DNA of 64,000 nt from Thalassotalea_H sp040779345 (GTDB lineage Bacteria; Pseudomonadota; Gammaproteobacteria; Enterobacterales; Alteromonadaceae). Location of the stretch: contig JBFONU010000011.1 of the NCBI GenBank assembly GCA_040779345.1, positions 62,001 through 126,000 of the forward strand, in the 5' to 3' direction. The position numbers and the translations under genes were made by a program. Below, piece after piece: positions 52,733 to 61,047 of the stretch. The first letter of the stretch is position 1; each line of letters opens with the position of its first letter. The notes beneath the pieces are model-generated. The model was given only the letters and a program-made list of their open reading frames with translations, made no database searches and had not been told where the DNA came from.

Positions 52733-54607
52733 ATGAATTTGACAAAACCTATCCGCAATATTGGCATTATGGCGCATGTTGATGCCGGTAAAACAACCCT
52801 TACTGAACAGCTGCTTTTTTCAAGTGGCGCTATTCGATCAGTAGGGCGAGTGGATCACGGCACCTCTAGAACAGATTCATTGGAAGTTGAACGTGCTAGA
52901 GGTATTACCGTTAAGTCAGCTTCGGTCGCATTAGAATGGAATGATGTGGTTGTACGTATTATTGATACGCCCGGTCATGCAGATTTTTATCCTGAGGTTG
53001 AGCGGTCAATTAGAGTTCTCGATGGCGCAATCCTTGTTCTTTCGTCTGTTGAAGGCATTCAACTGCAAACACTTAATATTTGGAATGCATTACGAGAAGT
53101 GGGTGTGCCAACACTTATTTATGTAAATAAACTTGATCGCGTTGGCTCAGATCCTGTTGCGTTGCTAGAAGATATGAAAAAGCAGTTATCGGAGAATGTT
53201 TTACCGATGCAAGTAACTGCCGATTATGCCAGTAAATCACCGACAATAACTGATATACATGATGATCAACAAACATTACATGATGCTATTGAAACACTAG
53301 CAGGTGTAAATGAAGATATCATGCAAAAGTACGTTTCGGATGAATTACTTAGTAAAGAACAGTTACATCATGCCATTAATCACCATGCGTTAAAAGCCGA
53401 AATTTTTCCTGTTTATTATGGCATAGCATTACGTGGTATAGGTGTTCCCGAACTACTTGATGCAATCGTTAATTATTTACCTGCACCAATAGGGCAAGCA
53501 GAAAATGAACTATCTTCGGTAGTTTTTAAAGTAGAAGCAGGACATGTTAACGGCAGAATAGCGCATGTTCGTGTCTTTGAAGGCACGATCAATCAACGTG
53601 ATTCATTACCTAATGAAATAACTGATGAGCAAGAAAAAATCAATCGGTTATTAAAACTTGATATTGGTGGAAACTATCAAAATGTCAGCGCTTTAAAAGC
53701 AGGTGATATTGGCGTTATTTGTGGTGTTCAACATTGTAAAGTAGGGCATGTGTTGGGTAGTAGCTATGCGATTCCTAATTTACCAACAGCGGTTGAACCT
53801 ATGTTAGTTGCACGAGTTTTGCCAGAAAATGCTAACCAATGGAATGATTTATTAGAGGCGCTGCTACAACTCGAAGATGAAGATCCATTACTGAATGTTG
53901 AATGGCGTGAAGCACAACGTGAAATTCATTTACGATTTTTCGGGGAAGTGCAAATGGAAATCATCAAGAACATGCTTGAAACACGATTTCAGTTACAAGC
54001 TGATTTTTCAGAACCTTGTGTTATTTATAAACAAACAGCTGCAGGCGTTGGCGAGGCAAGTATTGAGTTTCGAGATGGTGGCTATGCCGATTTAACTCTT
54101 CGTGTAGAACCGCAAGCAGCGGGTAGTGGTTTTGCTTATCAGTCATTGATCAGCGGAGATAGTAAAATTTATCAAAAGTTTATGAAACAAATACCGCAGA
54201 TATTAGAGAAACTTTGTTTGGAGGGTAGTGAAGGGCGAGAAGTCACAGATGTAAAAGTGACCTTGGTTGATGGTTATTGTAAGTATGACTTAGGGACTCA
54301 GGCTAATGATTATAAAATTGTTACGCCTATAGTGTTTGAACGTGCATTAAAGCAAGCGGAAACTACCGTGTTAGAGCCAGTTATGGACTTTCATATCAGA
54401 GTGCCAGAAATATATAGTGCACAAATTTATCGCGACTTACTTCAAATGCGTGCCAAGTTTGAACCCCCATTACCTGATGAAGGTTGGATGAAATTTAGCG
54501 GAAGAGTTCCTTTTTCAGAAACATTTAAATATACCTCGGTACTTTATGCTTCTTCACATGGCCAAGGCGTATTAAAAACCAGCTTTTGTGGATATTTTCC
54601 CCTGTAG
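52733..54607 (+). CDS. Ribosome-protection translational GTPase, Tet(M)/Otr(A)-like
   Basis: ATG 52733 gives 624 residues; ATG 52721 adds four. G-domain motifs are complete: AHVDAGKTTLTE (P-loop), ERARGITVKSA (switch I), DTPGHADFYPEVERSIRVLDGAILVLS (switch II; DTPGH), NKLDR. Domains II-V follow in EF-G order. The length matches Tet(M)/Tet(O) proteins (about 640) and is shorter than EF-G (about 700). The family removes tetracycline from the ribosome by GTP hydrolysis. The gene's AT-rich style matches its neighbours, so it looks resident rather than newly acquired. Whether it confers resistance, or protects from a natural product linked to the neighbouring uptake genes, cannot be told. Confidence 0.88.
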   Translation: MNLTKPIRNIGIMAHVDAGKTTLTEQLLFSSGAIRSVGRVDHGTSRTDSLEVERARGITVKSASVALEWNDVVVRIIDTPGHADFYPEVERSIRVLDGAILVLSSVEGIQLQTLNIWNALREVGVPTLIYVNKLDRVGSDPVALLEDMKKQLSENVLPMQVTADYASKSPTITDIHDDQQTLHDAIETLAGVNEDIMQKYVSDELLSKEQLHHAINHHALKAEIFPVYYGIALRGIGVPELLDAIVNYLPAPIGQAENELSSVVFKVEAGHVNGRIAHVRVFEGTINQRDSLPNEITDEQEKINRLLKLDIGGNYQNVSALKAGDIGVICGVQHCKVGHVLGSSYAIPNLPTAVEPMLVARVLPENANQWNDLLEALLQLEDEDPLLNVEWREAQREIHLRFFGEVQMEIIKNMLETRFQLQADFSEPCVIYKQTAAGVGEASIEFRDGGYADLTLRVEPQAAGSGFAYQSLISGDSKIYQKFMKQIPQILEKLCLEGSEGREVTDVKVTLVDGYCKYDLGTQANDYKIVTPIVFERALKQAETTVLEPVMDFHIRVPEIYSAQIYRDLLQMRAKFEPPLPDEGWMKFSGRVPFSETFKYTSVLYASSHGQGVLKTSFCGYFPL

Positions 54608-54670
54608 AATTTTTATTAACTTATTGATTAATTACGTTATTAGTGAAATAGATATTAAATAGGGCTTTTT

Positions 54671-54784
54671 ATGAAAGATATAGTTTTCTTTATGATTCTT
54701 TCTGCCGCACTGTCTGGTTGTGGTGGCGAATCAAATACAAGCGTAAGTAATGCTCCTATCATTATACCTCTGGTCAATTTTTAA
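54671..54784 (+). pseudogene. Truncated lipoprotein, signal region only
   Basis: From ATG 54671 the 37 residues read DIVFFMILSAALSGCGGESN, a type II signal peptide with the lipobox LSGC, then SNAPIIIPLVNF and a stop. The frame closes inside a palindrome (GGTCAATT...AATTGACC, 54773-54791), after which IS110 sequence begins. Either an insertion cut the gene here or it is a very small lipoprotein. Confidence 0.45.
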
Positions 54785-54823
54785 TTGACCTTGGCTTGCT
54801 GGCGGTAATGAAGAAAACATTGT

Positions 54824-55135
54824 AGAGAAGCTTCTGCCTTTGTGGGATTATCACCAAAACAATATAGCTCAGGTGGTAAAGTATTCATGATGGGCATTGA
54901 TAAAAGAGGGGGTGTTAAAGAATTAAGGGTCGCTTTATATCAAGGGGCTATGTCAATAGTCACTCATTTGCCCTATGAACCAAAAACAGTTAAACAAGCC
55001 TGGCTAATGCATTTAGTAAAACGAATCGGCATTAAGCGAACATGCATTGCGGTGGCTAATAAAACCGTTAGAACGGCTTGGGCAATGTTGAGGTATGAAA
55101 GTAAATTTGAGCAACAACAATTAATTACAGCATAA
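54824..55135 (+). pseudogene. IS110-family transposase, C-terminal part
   Basis: The frame reads REASAFVGLSPKQYSSGGK, MGIDKRGGVKELRVALYQGAMS, then KRTCIAVANKTVRTAWAMLRYE and a stop at 55133-55135. This is the C-terminal transposase_20 domain of IS110 elements; the N-terminal DEDD catalytic domain is missing. The GTG at 54842 is not a real start, because the same frame already encodes REASAF upstream. A shorter relic of the same family is at 4391. Confidence 0.75.
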
Positions 55136-55453
55136 TTGATTTAGCATAACAAAAAGAAATTTTACAATAATGATATAGCATAAACGGTAAGACCAACCTA
55201 TTAGAACCTGTCTATCTCGGAAGCCATAAATACTGTCATTCCGAAAAGAACAATAGGTGCGCAAACATCATAGGCTAGAGAGTAGCTCCCTTAATAAAAA
55301 ACCGAATATACGTCCGCATCTTATTCTGTTTAATGTGAAATTATTAGTTGTAAAATACGTGGAGGGCATATACGAAGACCGTTTGAAAGATGTTATTTAA
55401 ATCTGGCAGTTACACAAAATACGTTACAGGGTCACTTGGCAGTTTATCAATTT
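55136..55453. other. Intergenic stretch with an IS256 right-end relic
   Basis: The main content is 55371-55433: YEDRLKDVI and a stop, the last residues of an IS256 transposase, followed by an end matching that at 30840 at 24 of 29 positions (reverse complement). The rest is unassigned, with an ATACTGTC motif at about 55230. Confidence 0.55.
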
Positions 55454-55819
55454 TTAAATTTTAAACTTATTTGGATGTGGCCATACCTCTTGCTCTGGTT
55501 TGTTAAACTGCAATAATTCAATCAAGTTTTCACCATCGAGTATGAATGCAACGACTACACCTTCTGTAGGACTGGTAGGCGCTAAAAGAACCTCTTTACC
55601 TTTTATAGCCTCTTCTAGGTCATCAACCACAAAACCCACATGAGGTCTTGTTTTAATAATGTCATTAAGTTGGTTATCTTCATCAAAATTATGCCACTCG
55701 ATACCATAAGGGTTATCAAAGTAACCTTGTCCGTGAAACTTTAGCTCATCATTATAATCAACGTCCGAAAGCTTTCTATCGGTAGGGATCCCAACGTGAT
55801 GGAAGCGTAATTTTTGCAT
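55454..55819 (-). CDS. Single-domain VOC protein
   Basis: ATG 55819 with AGAGG in front gives 121 residues; the frame to 55837 is longer but lacks a site. Landmarks are KLRFHHVGIPTDRK, NPYGIEWHNFDED, HVGFVVDDLEEAIKGKEVLLAPTSP and VAFILDGENLIELLQF. It is a one-module homologue of the two-module proteins at 4833 and 22404. It is followed upstream on the same strand by a Bcr/CflA transporter gene, repeating the 22404/23178 pairing in mirrored order. Function unknown. Confidence 0.75.
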   Translation of the reverse strand: MQKLRFHHVGIPTDRKLSDVDYNDELKFHGQGYFDNPYGIEWHNFDEDNQLNDIIKTRPHVGFVVDDLEEAIKGKEVLLAPTSPTEGVVVAFILDGENLIELLQFNKPEQEVWPHPNKFKI

Positions 55820-56181
55820 AATACATCCTCTCAACAATGTATGTCGTAATAAGAAAAATTTTTATAGAAATTTAATAGTTCTGCTATTAAATATTATACA
55901 CTTACTCAAAGAATTCCCACTAAACATATTAACAAGATAATTTATTAAAGATAGATTAACCCATTTAGCGATTTCTTGCGCTTATTCTTCATAAAAGTAT
56001 ATGAAAACCGTTAACTTTCTTCTAAGCTGGCATCCATAGTTAGCCTCAATTCGGTTTAATAAAAATAGAGAATAAAGAACTAATTGCTTGTTCCACGATC
56101 TGATCTTACGACCAAACAATATATGAACGTAAAGATACAAGCAATTATTTCACTCTGACTTATAAATCATATAGTTATTCT
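55820..56181. other. Intergenic stretch without a recognisable gene
   Basis: These 362 bases between the two leftward genes are AT-rich. I see no reading frame of interest, no clear terminator and no IS end. They probably hold the promoter of the VOC gene. Confidence 0.5.
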
Positions 56182-57408
56182 TTACTCACTTGTAACAGGG
56201 TCAATAGATGAAGAAGAACTATAGATAGATGCCAGTAAGCTTATAAATGCCAACGCGGCAAGTGCACTAAGAGTTATTGCAATTGAAACTGAAACATTCA
56301 AGTTGTACGTAGCTTGAATACGTCCTTCTATAACAGCTGCTAGAGAACCAAGAACCGAAACTATAGTCAACAACATTGCAGAAGATGAGCCGGGACTGGC
56401 TTTTGTAACATCCATAGCAAGAGTAGGAACAGCAGACATTATTGGACCATTTGCAAAAGCTAAAATAAGGATAGGGATTGCAAGAGTATAAATAGTAATA
56501 TTATCTCTAACGATGAAAGACCAAAGAATAATATTTGCTATTACAACAAGCACAACTGAAAAAGCAAGGAGTATGTCTACCGAGATAAATTTCATTAAGC
56601 GATTAGCCGCAACATTTCCAATTATAAATGCGATCATAAACCCAGCCTGTAAATAAGCAAAAACTTTAACGGGCATACCTATTTCAGTATGTACAACAAA
56701 AGGGACAGCAGAATGAAATATTATGAAAAATCCGATTGAAGTAACAAATACAAGCGACAATGCTAAAAAATTAACGTTAAAGATAAGTAATTTATACTCA
56801 TTAAGTATATTTAGTAAATTTAATGAGTGGACTCGTTTCGTATTCGACTCGGCAAGGTACTTCCAAAGCAATAATGCTACGAGTGAGGATATAGCGCCAA
56901 CAATAAAAAAACTTGCTCGCCACCCAAAGTATTCAAATACAATAACACCTAATATTGGTGCAAACATCGGAGATAGACCGCATGCAGCACGATATATTGA
57001 TAAGACTTTTACTTGCTCTCGATCAACGAAATAATCACGGATAATAGCTAGTACAAGCAGCGTTTCAGCTCCCGCAGCCATTCCTTGTAATACGCGCAAA
57101 ACAATCAACTGTTCAACGGAGGTTACTAAACCTGAGAGAATACTCGTTATTGCAAAAACAACAATACCAGTAATAAGAACTGGTCGGCGGCCAAATCGCT
57201 CAGACAGTGGCCCATAGATTAATAATAAAGCGGAGCTTGCTAAAAAATATAGACTGACTGTTAGTTTAACTTTTTCAGCTGAAGCATTTAATGCATCAGG
57301 CATATGTGGCTGAATTGGTGCGTAAAGGTCTGTAGATAATGTAGATAATGTACTAGTTATAATCAAAGCGAAAAGTGCTATATATTTATTTGTATTACTA
57401 TTTGTCAC
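56182..57408 (-). CDS. Bcr/CflA-family (DHA1) MFS transporter
   Basis: The 408-residue protein has 12 predicted transmembrane segments with STLSTDLYAPIQPHMPDAL after helix 1, LLIYGPLSERFGRRPVLITG (motif A) and LRVLQGMAAGAETLLVLAIIRDYF. It is a clear paralogue of the 23178 protein by length and motif spacing. It is 362 bp upstream of the VOC gene on the same strand. The proton-driven export or import substrate is unknown; the repeated VOC partnership suggests the pair handle one small molecule. Confidence 0.88.
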   Translation of the reverse strand: MTNSNTNKYIALFALIITSTLSTLSTDLYAPIQPHMPDALNASAEKVKLTVSLYFLASSALLLIYGPLSERFGRRPVLITGIVVFAITSILSGLVTSVEQLIVLRVLQGMAAGAETLLVLAIIRDYFVDREQVKVLSIYRAACGLSPMFAPILGVIVFEYFGWRASFFIVGAISSLVALLLWKYLAESNTKRVHSLNLLNILNEYKLLIFNVNFLALSLVFVTSIGFFIIFHSAVPFVVHTEIGMPVKVFAYLQAGFMIAFIIGNVAANRLMKFISVDILLAFSVVLVVIANIILWSFIVRDNITIYTLAIPILILAFANGPIMSAVPTLAMDVTKASPGSSSAMLLTIVSVLGSLAAVIEGRIQATYNLNVSVSIAITLSALAALAFISLLASIYSSSSSIDPVTSE

Positions 57409-57751
57409 GTTTGAAACCTCTTTTTGGTGTTTTATTTTACACTTTTAATAAGCTTGTCTAATTACGCATTCCATTTATATAGCTTAGCTCGCCGGCATCA
57501 TACAACATGATGATTCCTGAAATAGAGTACTAAATAAAACAGTATTTAACTGACCGCAGATAACAATAGTCTTATCTCCATACTGTTTTTGATCTCAGCT
57601 ATCCTAAATGTTACACAATAAATAAAAATAACTGATTCGCAGGAACTATCGTATCAAAAGTAAGTAAGTTCTCTTTTCATAAACTAAATATTGGGAATCA
57701 TTTAATTATAGTTGGATATTAAAAGTGATAACCATATCATTCTAGGTCAAG

Positions 57752-57788
57752 ATACTGTCTATTTGAACGTAACCCAAATTGACAGTAT
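57752..57788. repeat. Inverted repeat of ATACTGTC(A/T)ATTTG
   Basis: ATACTGTCTATTTG and CAAATTGACAGTAT pair at 13 of 14 positions around nine bases. The same half-sequence, ATACTGTCAATTT, occurs in the repeat at 45228-45323. It lies about 345 bp upstream of the Bcr/CflA gene at 57408; it may be a binding site or an old IS end. Confidence 0.5.
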
Positions 57789-57971
57789 TGCCTCTCTATG
57801 TATCGGTACGGTAAACTTTCTGACCATATAGTAGTCATAAATATTGTTTTCTAGGTTTTTTGTGTACGGGGGAGGTAACGGGTATAGAAAAGTCATTTGG
57901 TAGAGCCAAGTCATATAAGATTTCCGGTAATGAACTTAATTGAACAAGCTCAGATTAAAGACAACTGTATT

Positions 57972-58153
57972 GTAAGCGTCTGGGCAATTGCGTCTAGGTT
58001 TGCTTAATATTCCAAGGTAGTAAGTGCTCAAGGCTCTCCAGCTTTTTAGCAAGTTGACTGCGGGTAATTCTCATAAGTTACTCCAATTAAAAGTTTGAAG
58101 TAACTTACCCTGATCTAATGACTCTGTTTAGATGCACTTTGCCAGACGCTTAC
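57972..58153. mobile_element. 182-bp miniature element derived from an IS66-family IS
   Basis: Terminal inverted repeats begin GTAAGCGTCTGG at 57972 and match, over 24 bp with a few mismatches, the reverse complement of 58130-58153. Flanking octamers ACTGTATT (57964-57971) and ACCGTATT (58154-58161) are target duplications with one change. GTAAGCG ends and 8-bp duplications are IS66 hallmarks. The minus strand encodes MRITRSQLAKK...EHLLPWNI and a stop; LLPWN is the usual end of the IS66 TnpC protein. So it is an internal-deletion derivative carrying a start joined to the last residues of the transposase. Confidence 0.8.
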
Positions 58154-58499
58154 ACCGTATTTACTATGGTGATACGCTTAAAAATCGCTTCAGCTGGTAC
58201 TTCTTAAAATTAAAATAAGGCAATGATGCGGATAGCCCGCTCTTACCGTTTTATCATTTAAAGATTTTTCATTACTGTAAACAAAGGAAGACTGAGTACG
58301 GTTAAACCCAACTAATTCAACAACATGAATTCTCAGTGAAGACTGGATGTCAGTACAGAGTAAACAGCATTAAATCCGATACACCTTAGTATCGGACTTA
58401 ATGGGAAGACGTATACTAATATATGAAACAACATCATTTCTTAAAGTATTGAATATACGCTATAAACCGTTCGCTACGTGAAATCTGATATGTTTTTCG

Positions 58500-58537
58500 T
58501 AAATCAGGTACGTTAGATTTCACAGAGAAACGCTTAA
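58500..58537. repeat. Candidate left terminus of the Tn3-family element
   Basis: The 38 bp ending GAGAAACGCTTAA have the look of a Tn3-family inverted repeat, which commonly ends ACG(C)TTAAG inward. The outer GGGG is not present, which weakens the call. A near-inverted copy (GTGAAATCT at 58478, AGATTTCAC at 58515) lies just outside. The partner end is beyond the window. Confidence 0.3.
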
Positions 58538-58611
58538 TTAAAATACACAAAAGCCTACGTTCCTTATTTATAAGGCTCTAGAGCGATTTTTAGCTCTAAT
58601 TAAACGATGAT

Positions 58612-59853
58612 TCAGTCAACGTTTCGTTTCTTACCACTTTCAGCACGCATCTTATTTTCAGACTGTACATAGATAGTGTCAGTTGTAGCCATACTGGCAT
58701 GTCCCAAATCTTCGGACAGATCTTTTAGTGCTCGTCCACGTTCAATTTCCATACTTGCACCCGTATGACGAAGCCAATGTGTTGTTGCTTCCTTTAGTTT
58801 AATTGCTTTGTTTTCGCCTTCACTTTGTTTCATTCGAGTATATGCTTGATTAAAAATATCTTGAACTAAACGTCGAAGATGCCTAGATGTCATTCCGCCT
58901 TGACCACGAATCTTTTCTACTAAAATCTCATTATCACCAACCGATGGTAATCTGGATAATCCACGTGACAATCGATAACGTTCAAGAAATGGAATAAATC
59001 CTGGCGGAACTGTTGTGTCTCTTAGCTTTCTTCCTTTACCAAAAACCTTAAGCCACCAGTTATTATCTTCATCTTGCCAAAAATGTCCCATTACCGGAGA
59101 CCAATTATCACGTTCTGATAACTCAGATATCCTTAAAAAAAGAGTTTTTAAGGACGCAATAACAAATAGATTTCTTTCATATAATGATTCTGAGTCAGCC
59201 ATTTCTATGGCAGTCTCTAGCAAGTATTGCCATTGCTCAGAAGATAATCGTTTTACTTCTTTAACCTGAGTATCATTGATGAAATGCTTACAATCTTTTT
59301 TAGCTATTTGTGCAGGGTTTCCATAGCAAAATTCTTCGCCCATAAGATAATTGTAAAATACAATAACACCGGTAAATGTTGACTTAAGTGTTTGTTGTGA
59401 CGGACGATATTTTTTTTTGTCTATTTCTTTGTTTTTCTGACTCTTAGGTGCTTGTACTTTAAATGGTCGCCATAATTCATTCTTAACAAAGAAACTGTTT
59501 TCTCGCTTAAACCGTTCTTGGCTACTGGTTCCAATCCAAGCTACTGGTGGTTTCCAGCAAAAATCAGCGTATTCTAAAATATCTGACTTTCTAAAATCAT
59601 CAATTGGTTTGTTTTTGATGATTAATGACCATAGGATCAACTTTTCAATTTCATTTCTGAAACGATCATATGTATGAATAGACTTATTTCTGCCAGTATA
59701 TAATAGAAAATCCTTGCCCCAAGTCCATAATGTTTTTGACCAGGTATGTTTAGTATTCTCTAAGAATTCATCTAACTCAGGATAATCATCAAATGTAAAT
59801 TCTGTGAGTTCAATGTAAGTAGGAAATAACGGTGTTAGTTTTACATGGGCCAT
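58612..59853 (-). CDS. Tyrosine recombinase/integrase
   Basis: The 413-residue protein has the integrase core in its C-terminal half: the first catalytic Arg in LFLRISELSE, HWLRHTGAS (His-x-x-Arg), LGHASMATTDTIYVQ with the second His and the nucleophile Tyr near 397. The N-terminal half is a SAM-like core-binding domain. Length and position next to a Tn3 transposase fit a TnpI/TnpS-like resolvase that resolves cointegrates. It could also be an integrase of an older island. The start ATG 59853 has no strong ribosome site. Confidence 0.9.
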   Translation of the reverse strand: MAHVKLTPLFPTYIELTEFTFDDYPELDEFLENTKHTWSKTLWTWGKDFLLYTGRNKSIHTYDRFRNEIEKLILWSLIIKNKPIDDFRKSDILEYADFCWKPPVAWIGTSSQERFKRENSFFVKNELWRPFKVQAPKSQKNKEIDKKKYRPSQQTLKSTFTGVIVFYNYLMGEEFCYGNPAQIAKKDCKHFINDTQVKEVKRLSSEQWQYLLETAIEMADSESLYERNLFVIASLKTLFLRISELSERDNWSPVMGHFWQDEDNNWWLKVFGKGRKLRDTTVPPGFIPFLERYRLSRGLSRLPSVGDNEILVEKIRGQGGMTSRHLRRLVQDIFNQAYTRMKQSEGENKAIKLKEATTHWLRHTGASMEIERGRALKDLSEDLGHASMATTDTIYVQSENKMRAESGKKRNVD

Positions 59854-60034
59854 ATAGTTAACAATTTGTTTTTATTGCTTTTGAGTCAATATAACCGCCG
59901 CTAATTATTATGTCCAATACTAAAACGTATAGGCAATTAGTTACAGGGCTACAATTGACAAACGTTGTGTGTACTTTCAAGTTGTACAAATGTACCGCTA
60001 AATTAAAGCCATTATCCCGCGGGCAATACAGTGA

Positions 60035-60874
60035 TTAATTATCAGAAATAAACCTATTATTACAATCACCACAAACTATATTGAGATGCATTTTTCCATA
60101 AAGTTTTGTTTCACAATTTGGACAAATATAACGAGTACGGGTTTGTTTCTTTGCTACTTCTTGTATTAAAAACGTTTCAGGTAAATTCTGCGCTGCGATT
60201 TCTGAAGCAACAGTCGTTTCTTGGCCTTCGTAATCCGATAAATATTCGATGTTTTCAAATTCAATGGAATCTGGATTACCTGTTTGCTCAACAAGTTGAG
60301 TGTCATTTAAAGCGGTATCCGCTATGACAGGATCGAATAACTTTGGTAAAGAATATCTATCCACCCACATTAGATGAAAGTTATCACCACCCAACAGCTC
60401 AGTTACTAATGACATGAATTTTCCATCTTTGATAATAAAGTCACTCATTCCTTTACCAGTGATCTTACCTCCAGGTTCTCCTGTTGTTGAAGGCATAAGC
60501 CCAACAGAGATCATTTTTTTTGCCCACTCCATATTATGATAATGAACGTTGTTAGGCTTCCCATAACAAAATTGCCAACAATGCACCATTTCATGGACTA
60601 ATGTCTGCAAAACTTCGATCATTCGAGAATTTGCAAAATATGCTGGATTTATGGCTATTTCACTGCAGTAATTCCCCTTTGTATTTCCCCATCGTTTAGC
60701 TGAAAAGAAACCCAAGACCCCCTTTTTCCTTTGGAGAGTAAAAATTACGTTCGGCAGTTTATTTTCGAACAATGCAGAATTGAAATGATTATAGGCCTCA
60801 ATTAATGGAGCATACAGTTCGTTTGTAGGGTTCATAACAATATAAGTAGTTTGGTTAATATTTGCATTGTACAT
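60035..60874 (-). CDS. SprT-like zinc metalloprotease-fold protein
   Basis: The 279-residue protein has the SprT core: AYNHFNSALFENKLPNVIFTLQRKK near the start (shown here by FNSALFENKLP), then the zinc motif LVHEMVHCWQ near residue 93 and a second HNMEWAKKM with the third ligand. The C-terminus has a four-Cys zinc ribbon (YICPNCETKLYGK, IVCGDCNNRF). The internal Met14 (60835) is an equally good start, since no ribosome site is clear. SprT/SPRTN proteins act on DNA-protein crosslinks in eukaryotes; bacterial roles are unclear. As a passenger inside a Tn3 element it may assist transposition or host maintenance. Confidence 0.85.
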   Translation of the reverse strand: MYNANINQTTYIVMNPTNELYAPLIEAYNHFNSALFENKLPNVIFTLQRKKGVLGFFSAKRWGNTKGNYCSEIAINPAYFANSRMIEVLQTLVHEMVHCWQFCYGKPNNVHYHNMEWAKKMISVGLMPSTTGEPGGKITGKGMSDFIIKDGKFMSLVTELLGGDNFHLMWVDRYSLPKLFDPVIADTALNDTQLVEQTGNPDSIEFENIEYLSDYEGQETTVASEIAAQNLPETFLIQEVAKKQTRTRYICPNCETKLYGKMHLNIVCGDCNNRFISDN

Positions 60875-60921
60875 GTATGTAAGTTAAACAGCTAAGCGAA
60901 TTATAAGTCTGAATTCCTTTT

Positions 60922-60949
60922 GGTTATATAAATAATTATATACATAACC
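60922..60949. repeat. Imperfect palindrome between sprT-like and tnpA genes
   Basis: GGTTATATAAATAA and TTATATACATAACC form an imperfect palindrome in the 173-bp divergent gap. In Tn3 elements with tyrosine recombinases the resolution site lies between the recombination and transposition genes, so this is a candidate core site. It could equally be an operator for tnpA. Confidence 0.4.
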
Positions 60950-61047
60950 GAATGTTACTTATTTGGTCACTGTACAGGACTATTAACCTTTGCTTTTGAT
61001 ATAAGCATATGCACATTAATTATAACAAAACTTTAACAAGGATTTTT

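Larger units (their letters stand above)
57409..58611. other. Gene-free stretch: inverted repeats, miniature element, transposon edge
   Basis: These 1.2 kb have no intact gene. From left they hold an ATACTGTC inverted repeat (57752-57788), a 182-bp IS66-derived element (57972-58153), a perfect hairpin TCCGATAC/GTATCGGA (58375-58396) and a candidate Tn3 terminus (about 58500-58537). Without the miniature element a short frame from 57930 would be continuous. Confidence 0.6.

Noticed and set aside
57865..57905. GGGGGAGGTAACGGG as the left Tn3 terminus
   Set aside because: The inner part does not end in TAAG and shows no other likeness to a Tn3 end.
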